This document shows positions 31,319-36,357 of a DNA stretch of 36,357 nt, one piece after another. Source of the DNA: an uncultured Clostridia bacterium. Lineage in GTDB: Bacteria > Bacillota > Clostridia > Christensenellales > UBA1242. Below the pieces are notes generated by a model, which did no database searches, was not told where the DNA came from, and saw nothing but the letters and a program-made list of their open reading frames with translations. The first letter of the stretch is position 1; each line of letters begins with the position of its first letter. Position numbers and translations under genes: made by a program. The DNA lies in assembly GCA_944381185.1 (NCBI GenBank), contig CALWKE010000005.1, positions 1 to 36,357 on the forward strand. The letters are read 5' to 3'.

Positions 31319-31504
31319 TTATAAAAATTTTTCTAAAACATCTTCTTTTGTAATTTTAGGGTTATTCTCAATATAATTAATTAATTGTTGATAATTTTCT
31401 TCTTTTTCTAATGATAACAATAATGCAATAGCTGTATCTTTTTCAATCCCCAACATTTTTAAATATTTCATCATTTTTTTTTCAATTTCTGTTGGTTTAT
31501 ACAT
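31319..31504 (-). CDS. Small helical prophage protein, unknown
   Basis: 61 residues (MYKPTEIEKKMMKYLKMLGI ... YIENNPKITKEDVLEKFL), helical and charged. ATG 31504 overlaps the end of the preceding gene by 8 nt, with GGAGG 9 nt upstream; an upstream in-frame start has no ribosome-binding site. No family recognised. Confidence 0.65.
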   Translation of the reverse strand: MYKPTEIEKKMMKYLKMLGIEKDTAIALLLSLEKEENYQQLINYIENNPKITKEDVLEKFL

Positions 31505-31829
31505 CAAAATAATCCTCCCAATAATTAATTTTATCTTCATTCCCTAAAATACTAATTTTTTGTGTGTATATAATTTTTTCTTGTATCTTATCATAATTAT
31601 AAATGTAATAATCGTTTTTGTAAAGTATTCCTGAAATTTTAGGTATTGTATTTCCAAATCTTGTTCTTATTGCACTGCAGAGTTCTGCATATTCTTGCTT
31701 TGGCAATTCAATGTATTTTTGTCGTTTTTCAATCCCAAGTTCTTGAAGTCTTTTGTGTTCAGCTGATGTTCCACCTTTCTCGGTAAACTTGCCATCACTC
31801 GCTCTTGGGTGTTTGTTTTCTTCCCACAT
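31497..31829 (-). CDS. Phage protein of HPRxxDGKF type
   Basis: About 110 residues. The start MWEENKHPRASDGKFTEKGG is the motif found at linker or C-terminal parts of portal- or MuF-associated proteins in Firmicute phages. It is followed by ELPKQEYAELCSAIRTRFGN, an accompanying motif in the same group, and an aromatic region. ATG 31829 begins 1 nt after the tail-knob stop. Function unknown; the neighbouring nuclease-like domain at the right edge belongs to the same kind of phage accessory family. Confidence 0.55.
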   Translation of the reverse strand: MWEENKHPRASDGKFTEKGGTSAEHKRLQELGIEKRQKYIELPKQEYAELCSAIRTRFGNTIPKISGILYKNDYYIYNYDKIQEKIIYTQKISILGNEDKINYWEDYFDV

Positions 31830-31830
31830 A

Positions 31831-34767
31831 TCACTCACCACCCTCGGTCTCTTCTAGCCAAAGCTCATAATTTTCTTTTGTATAATCAATATCGTCAGTA
31901 GTCCAAAATCTAACTCCATTTGCAAACCTTTGTTTCAAATCTGCCCTTGCAGACTCACTCATTGGAACACCACTAATATTACCCAAAACTGCCTTGATAT
32001 AATTAAAATATTTTCGTATGTGAATATAGTCTTGAATTTCACCAAAACGATTAAGGTTGTAACCATCTCTAAACATAATGTCGTTTGCCGCTTCAAGTTC
32101 TGTGTCAAGACCTTCATAAAGCTCAGCATAAATGCCAAAATCTGAAACCATTGCTCCAAATATTGCTGAACCATTAGCATTTTGTAGAGTATTTGGTGCA
32201 CTTCTCATATTATCTATTGTTAAATCAAATTGTGTTTGATTATACTGAAGTTGATAACTTGTTTGAATTGAATCAATTAACATATTACCAATACCTTCTG
32301 CTGTAGTTGCCGCTGCACCAGCAAAATTCAATGAACCTGCTTGACTTGCTGCAGCACTTGTAGTAGATAATGCACTTCTAGCCATATTTAGTTCATTCAT
32401 TTTTAATGCTAAATTCTGTTGATTTTGGAAACTTAAATATGCATTTTTATTATTTGCTAAATATTCAGCAAGAACATTACTTGCAATTGGTAATGACATA
32501 TCATTTGTTAAAATTAATCCTGTAAATGCTTCCGAAAAATATTTGTTAAAAATATTATCTTCTTCTGAATTGTTAAGTGTAAGTAAAATTTTAGTCATAT
32601 CAACTAATAAAGGCTCTTTTAACAAAAAAACTAATTGATTATTATTTACTTTTTGTAAATCAAAATCATAAGTTGAACCCATAAATGATAAGGTTAATGC
32701 TTTATAATCAACACTGTTCATTTTAGGATTAAAATTTTTATTTTTATTTACATTAATAAGTTCACTTTTTGAAAATGTATTTTTTGGAAAATTGGAAATA
32801 TTATTTATACTAAATTTGCTATAATAAAAAAGGGGATCATAAGGAATATACATTAATGCATAATTATTATTATTTTCATAATAAGTTATATATTGAAGTA
32901 TTGAACTATTATTATCTATTAAAATATTCCCATCACCTATGTTTTCATCGGTTTTTACATATTCTACCAAATCACCATAATTTTCACTTGAATTAGGTAA
33001 TGGATTTGCTGAATAATCATAATCTATATTTTCCATAAAAAATGGTGATCTAATTGATAATTTTATTGCTTTTATTATAGAAGTATATCCTTCACCTGAA
33101 TTTTGTTGTAAAAACAATTCAAATGCTTTAGGAGAAACTTGGCATTGTATTCCCGGATTATCTTGATTAATTAATAAAAATGGTGACGATGAAATATATG
33201 CAGCATTAAATATAGGATAAGCTAAAACTGCTGTTGGTCCATCAAAATAGTTAGCTTGCGGGTCTGTAAATATGTATTTAATCAAATTTAATTTTGTTTG
33301 AACATATTGATTCATAGAACCAATTTTCCCTATCGAAAAATCTTTATTATCTATATAAATATAAACCCAACAAAGAATTTTATCATTCATCCAGCCAGCT
33401 AAATTTTTATTATTTTCATTATCAGTATAATACTTTAACTTTTCCCTATAAACCAACCTTTTAGCAACATCACGAATTTCTTCTCGTTCAAAAAGTTTGC
33501 TGTCTGCCCTGCCATTAAATGACACTGTTCCGTCACCATTATCAATCCAACGGTCAAGATGTGCTTTGTTTATAAAAGTACCTTTTATTTCAAGATTAGG
33601 GTTAAATAAGTAAGTTTGCAAGCTATTTAGTTTAAGGTCATAAATAACTTGACCATTAGCCCCAATTTCGCCTTTTAAAACCCTGTAATAGAAATAGTTA
33701 GTAATTTCTCCCTTGGTTGCTTTAATTATTGCAAAGTTCTTATTTATAAGGTCAAAAATATCATATTTTCTTGTGTTTAAATAAATTTGACTGGTTAGAT
33801 AAAGTGAATTTATGTTTGGTGCAGGAATGTCGTCAAAATCAGCCCCAAGAGCGACTTTTTCTAAATAGTAATTAATTTGTTCGTCTTGGCTTGCAAACCA
33901 CCTTTCATTCTCGGTTTGGCTGTCAAACGGGTTATCAATGAGTGCCATTTGATACTTCACTTCGTTTTTGCCGTCATCAGCATCAACAAAGGTCAAATCA
34001 AACATTGGCGTGCTTGGAATTTCAGTCATACTATTGCCAGTGTTGTAGATTAAAACTTTGGTTTCAAATGGATTATCTTCTGTGAAATTAACACCATCAA
34101 AGTATGTTAATGTGTATGTTTTATTAAGTTCACCATCAAGCAAATCTTTTTGTAACATTAAACATAAATTTGAAGTATCATTATAAAGTTTAAAGTGGTA
34201 ATAACGCATTTGAGACATTAAGAGTGTTTGGTTATAATTTCTGCTGTTTATTGGGTTAATTTTGCCGTTCTTGTTAACACTTAAACTCTCTGAAATATAA
34301 TTTATCTCTTGCCCGTTGAGTAACCAATGCTTTGATTTTGGAAGCAACACACCATCTTCGGTGTAATTTATTGTCATGGTCACAGTCATTGGAACGGAAC
34401 TGCCAACACCACGGTCAATTTTAAAATCACCCGTTGTTGGAAGTGTGGTTGTAACAAAACCTGTGCCCTTACCAATTTTGATTGTTGTTCCGTTCAGAGC
34501 AACAAGTTTGTCTTCTACTATCTTTTTAACTTTAATGAAAAAACTATTGGATAAACTTATACCGAAAATAAGACCAACATAAAAAGTATAAAGACCATTT
34601 TTTATATTGGCAGGTGGAAGTTTAGATGGTTCTGTTGAAACCATACCTGTAACATCTGCCTTGTATTCATTTTTGCCAACTTCCGCATAAAAATTAAATG
34701 TTATTTTATCTTCGTTATCATTGAAATAACTTGTTAAATAATCTGCAACAATTTGTGTATCAATCAT
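31831..34767 (-). CDS. Tail knob / distal tail protein, phi29 gp9-like candidate
   Basis: 978 residues. The N-terminal half is beta-rich. Near residues 770-830 there is an Ala/Ser-rich, weakly hydrophobic stretch (ALSTTSAAASQAGSLNFAGA, then AATTAEGIGNML), like the membrane-active loop of phi29 gp9. The C-terminal part has DGYNLNRFGEI, HIRKYFNYIKAVLGNISGVP and RFANGVRFW. The run 'GYxxNRF...R.(Y/W)FNYI...I.G.(I/V)P...F.NGV.FW' is characteristic of podophage tail-knob proteins. AGGAG is 9 nt upstream of the ATG. It follows two small connector-like genes by 1 nt or overlap. I am fairly sure of 'tail', less of the exact homologue. Confidence 0.7.
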   Translation of the reverse strand: MIDTQIVADYLTSYFNDNEDKITFNFYAEVGKNEYKADVTGMVSTEPSKLPPANIKNGLYTFYVGLIFGISLSNSFFIKVKKIVEDKLVALNGTTIKIGKGTGFVTTTLPTTGDFKIDRGVGSSVPMTVTMTINYTEDGVLLPKSKHWLLNGQEINYISESLSVNKNGKINPINSRNYNQTLLMSQMRYYHFKLYNDTSNLCLMLQKDLLDGELNKTYTLTYFDGVNFTEDNPFETKVLIYNTGNSMTEIPSTPMFDLTFVDADDGKNEVKYQMALIDNPFDSQTENERWFASQDEQINYYLEKVALGADFDDIPAPNINSLYLTSQIYLNTRKYDIFDLINKNFAIIKATKGEITNYFYYRVLKGEIGANGQVIYDLKLNSLQTYLFNPNLEIKGTFINKAHLDRWIDNGDGTVSFNGRADSKLFEREEIRDVAKRLVYREKLKYYTDNENNKNLAGWMNDKILCWVYIYIDNKDFSIGKIGSMNQYVQTKLNLIKYIFTDPQANYFDGPTAVLAYPIFNAAYISSSPFLLINQDNPGIQCQVSPKAFELFLQQNSGEGYTSIIKAIKLSIRSPFFMENIDYDYSANPLPNSSENYGDLVEYVKTDENIGDGNILIDNNSSILQYITYYENNNNYALMYIPYDPLFYYSKFSINNISNFPKNTFSKSELINVNKNKNFNPKMNSVDYKALTLSFMGSTYDFDLQKVNNNQLVFLLKEPLLVDMTKILLTLNNSEEDNIFNKYFSEAFTGLILTNDMSLPIASNVLAEYLANNKNAYLSFQNQQNLALKMNELNMARSALSTTSAAASQAGSLNFAGAAATTAEGIGNMLIDSIQTSYQLQYNQTQFDLTIDNMRSAPNTLQNANGSAIFGAMVSDFGIYAELYEGLDTELEAANDIMFRDGYNLNRFGEIQDYIHIRKYFNYIKAVLGNISGVPMSESARADLKQRFANGVRFWTTDDIDYTKENYELWLEETEGGE

Positions 34768-34768
34768 A

Positions 34769-35197
34769 TTATTTTACTCCTATTGTTATCATTCCGTCAT
34801 CAATTTGTTTAAGTTTTAAATAATAAAAAGATTGTTTATTTGGATTAAACACTGGTCGTTCTTTTACTTCTTCACAAGTCCAAAATGTATCTAAAAAAAA
34901 GACAATATCGGCAGGTTTCACAATGCACTCATATTGTCTTGTTTTATAATTAAAAAATGCGTCAGTGGTTTCAATGTATTTAAATTCTTTATCATCAAGC
35001 ACATTCTTTATTAACTTAAAAATATCTTTAAAATTATCATCTAAAAATTTAAATTGAACATCTTGACCAATCTCAAAGTAAGTTCCACCCTGATAATTTA
35101 TTTGGTTTGTGGGTTTATCAAAAGTAGTCTGCTTGTAGCATTTTCCCCAAAGTCCATTAAAACCAAATGGAATTCGTTTTTCAATTCTAATATTCAT
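34769..35197 (-). CDS. Phage structural protein, possible head-tail completion
   Basis: About 142 residues (MNIRIEKRIPFGFNGLWGKC...), beta-rich, with TFWTCEEVKERP. No family recognised with certainty. ATG 35197 has GGAGG 10 nt upstream, inside the end of the preceding gene, so the two are coupled. Its size and place between an adaptor-like and the tail-knob gene fit a head-closure or tail-completion protein; this is by position. Confidence 0.5.
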   Translation of the reverse strand: MNIRIEKRIPFGFNGLWGKCYKQTTFDKPTNQINYQGGTYFEIGQDVQFKFLDDNFKDIFKLIKNVLDDKEFKYIETTDAFFNYKTRQYECIVKPADIVFFLDTFWTCEEVKERPVFNPNKQSFYYLKLKQIDDGMITIGVK

Positions 35198-35750
35198 TTG
35201 TATCAAGCCTCCAGTTTTGAACTAGGCTAAACCACCTATCAAGTCCCATAAAGTTCAGTGACCTTTTAACTTCAGGTGCAATATCTCCTGTGTCCATAAA
35301 ATTTTCTTCAGGTTTTTTTGCGTCAATAACACCTTTTTCAAGATTGTTAATTGAAAATTTTGCACTATCTCCATTTTCAAGAATGAACCTTGCTTGACTT
35401 ATTAAAACTTGCTCAAATTGTTTTCTAAATTCATACTTGTCATACATTTTGCCAGTGGATTTTGCAATTCGATACAAATTCACTTGATAACAGTTCCAGC
35501 CTGACCTATAACAAATATAGTCATAGACTTTTTTTGATACTTTTTCAATGAAATCTCGCACAACATTTGGATTTGAACTTATATATCTTCTTTCAACATC
35601 AAGCCCATAGTAATTCAATGCCTCTTCTGTTAAAAAATATTTATGCTGAAGTGGGTTATAGACCATAAATTGAGTGCTACAAGGATATTTATTATCACCA
35701 TTTTCAAAATCTGTTGGATCATTGTATGTTGGTATATCACTAAATTTCAT
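35187..35750 (-). CDS. Phage structural protein, possible head-tail adaptor
   Basis: 187 residues. Helical centre SNPNVVRDFIEKVSKKVYDY and ISQARFILENGD. The pattern of alpha-helices with an N-terminal capsid-facing part resembles head-tail connector adaptors or lower-collar proteins. Not firmly identified. AAAGGAG is 7 nt before the ATG. The intergenic region before it holds the three-way-junction RNA on the other strand. Confidence 0.5.
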   Translation of the reverse strand: MKFSDIPTYNDPTDFENGDNKYPCSTQFMVYNPLQHKYFLTEEALNYYGLDVERRYISSNPNVVRDFIEKVSKKVYDYICYRSGWNCYQVNLYRIAKSTGKMYDKYEFRKQFEQVLISQARFILENGDSAKFSINNLEKGVIDAKKPEENFMDTGDIAPEVKRSLNFMGLDRWFSLVQNWRLDTNEY

Positions 35751-35777
35751 ATTTCTCTCCTTTTTTCACAAAAAGTG

Positions 35778-35806
35778 TTGTATTTTTATTTTATTTGGTA
35801 TATAAT
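35778..35806 (+). promoter_or_regulatory. Promoter of the prophage structured RNA
   Basis: TTGTAT (35778-35783), 17 nt, TATAAT (35801-35806) on the plus strand, opposite to every phage gene in view. Confidence 0.6.
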
Positions 35807-35812
35807 ATTAGT

Positions 35813-35903
35813 AAGAAAATTCGCTGGGGCTGACTATGTAGGTCATTAGGAACCTAATGTTAGCAGTGACCAATCATTCGTGATTTAGGTCGCGAATTTT
35901 TTT
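35813..35903 (+). ncRNA. Prophage structured RNA with three-way junction
   Basis: Predicted start about 35813. A 9-bp closing stem AAAATTCGC/GCGAATTTT (35816-35824 with 35892-35900) ends in three more Ts, so it doubles as the terminator. Inside are two arms. The first is GCTGAC/GTTAGC (35829-35834 with 35859-35864, one G-U), capped by ATTAG/CTAAT with loop GAAC. The second is GACC/GGTC (35868-35871 with 35888-35891), capped by AATCA/TGATT with a UUCG loop. GGTC occurs twice (35841, 35888), so GACC could switch partner. The 3' part is antisense to the end of the nuclease-like gene. A packaging RNA of the phi29 type also has a three-way junction, but nothing more links the two. Confidence 0.55.
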
Positions 35904-36357
35904 ATTGTTAAAAAATAATAAATTATCTTTTGTTACATTTTTATTAATGTAATTTTTATAATTCTCTTTGCCATAAGTTGATTTAATTATATTTGCATCT
36001 ATCTCTATAAAATTTTGATTTCCTTTTCCATTTATTTTTATAGGAACAATGATTGGATTCTTATTTTTATCAACCATATTTATAACTGCTACTATATTTT
36101 CTTTATCTTGTTCAAAAACTAGAACAGGCATATTTAAATATCGTGGTATTTTCTTAAATGTTTCTACTCCTAAATTATGATAATGGTCGTTTTTCCCATT
36201 ATATTTTCCACTCTCCATAATCGCTAAATATGTATGTTTTGCTGTTATTAATATTGGATAGTTAGGTATCCCCAAATCTTGAAAAACTTTAGGTGTATTG
36301 TTTAATAATGTAACAAAATGTTCTTTGTTTTCACCACTTAGAACATCATTTATTTGT
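35874..36357 (-). CDS. C-terminal part of a phage protein with PBECR-like nuclease domain (partial)
   Basis: The open frame runs off the right edge; the start is not in the window. The visible 160 residues read DVLSGENKEHFVTLLNNTPK, VFQDLGIPNYPILITAKHTY, then HNLGVETFKKIPRYLNMPVL, PIIVPIKINGKG and STYGKENY. This order ('TPKVLQDIGLPNLPITIT', 'H.L....LPxxL..P', 'PIIVxIxxNGKG', 'IxSIYG') is that of the phage Barnase-EndoU-ColicinE5-RelE-like (PBECR) domain at the C-termini of large phage proteins, for example MuF-linked ones. It is thought to be an RNase; the cleavage target is not known. A start at GTG/ATG seen within the frame would be internal. Confidence 0.65.
   Translation of the reverse strand, partial: QINDVLSGENKEHFVTLLNNTPKVFQDLGIPNYPILITAKHTYLAIMESGKYNGKNDHYHNLGVETFKKIPRYLNMPVLVFEQDKENIVAVINMVDKNKNPIIVPIKINGKGNQNFIEIDANIIKSTYGKENYKNYINKNVTKDNLLFFNNKKIRDLNHE

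Overview
The window reads as a low-GC Firmicute chromosome, most likely Clostridia of the uncultured gut type. The grounds are AT-rich codon use, strong AGGAGG ribosome-binding sites, sigma-A type promoters, a Hrb/reverse-rubrerythrin protein and a clostridial-style replication cluster. The standard genetic code fits. The exact lineage cannot be fixed by eye.

Layout. (1) 1-1100: a minus-strand XRE regulator that overlaps a Dam-type adenine methylase (cut by the window edge), and a HEPN-like protein. (2) 1.2-13.9 kb: the replication and tRNA-modification core. recF (-) diverges from dnaA-dnaN-membrane protein; then rpmH-rnpA-yidD-yidC-jag, a GT8 glycosyltransferase, mnmE-GNAT-mnmG. recF back to back with dnaA is unusual, and no DnaA-box cluster was seen. 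(3) 13.98-17.9 kb: a gene-poor island with phage-tail, RHS and phage-regulator remnants, GC-rich palindromic repeats, helically phased TTCAAAA arrays, three 50-bp tandem repeats, and five candidate minus-strand small RNA units. Each RNA unit has a -35/-10 promoter whose predicted start lies at the foot of a 5' stem, and ends in an intrinsic-terminator-like hairpin. (4) 18-23.4 kb: an oxygen-defence fusion protein (flavin reductase-rubredoxin-reverse rubrerythrin), an ABC exporter, a membrane protein, cutA and a TIM-barrel epimerase. (5) 23.96 kb: tRNA-Ser(GCU). (6) 24.1 kb to the right edge: one end of a prophage, all genes on the minus strand: nuclease-like C-terminal domain, connector-like proteins, a phi29-gp9-like tail knob candidate, a lipoprotein, a 1.36-kDa-scale (about 1357-residue) tail fibre, small accessory genes and membrane proteins. 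A plus-strand structured RNA with a predicted three-way junction lies at 35.81-35.90 kb.

How it works together. The core genes serve replication start, the sliding clamp, RNase P, membrane insertion and wobble-uridine modification (MnmE with MnmG). The prophage appears to abut the 3' end of tRNA-Ser, a classical integration site. Older phage debris at 14 kb shares a protein domain with the present prophage, so this chromosome has met related phages before. The most novel material is non-coding: the small RNA cluster with its curved-DNA-like phased repeats, the prophage three-way-junction RNA, and three genes whose promoters place the transcript start at the start codon (leaderless mRNAs). All RNA calls rest on promoter, stem and terminator patterns read by eye, without folding or homology searches.
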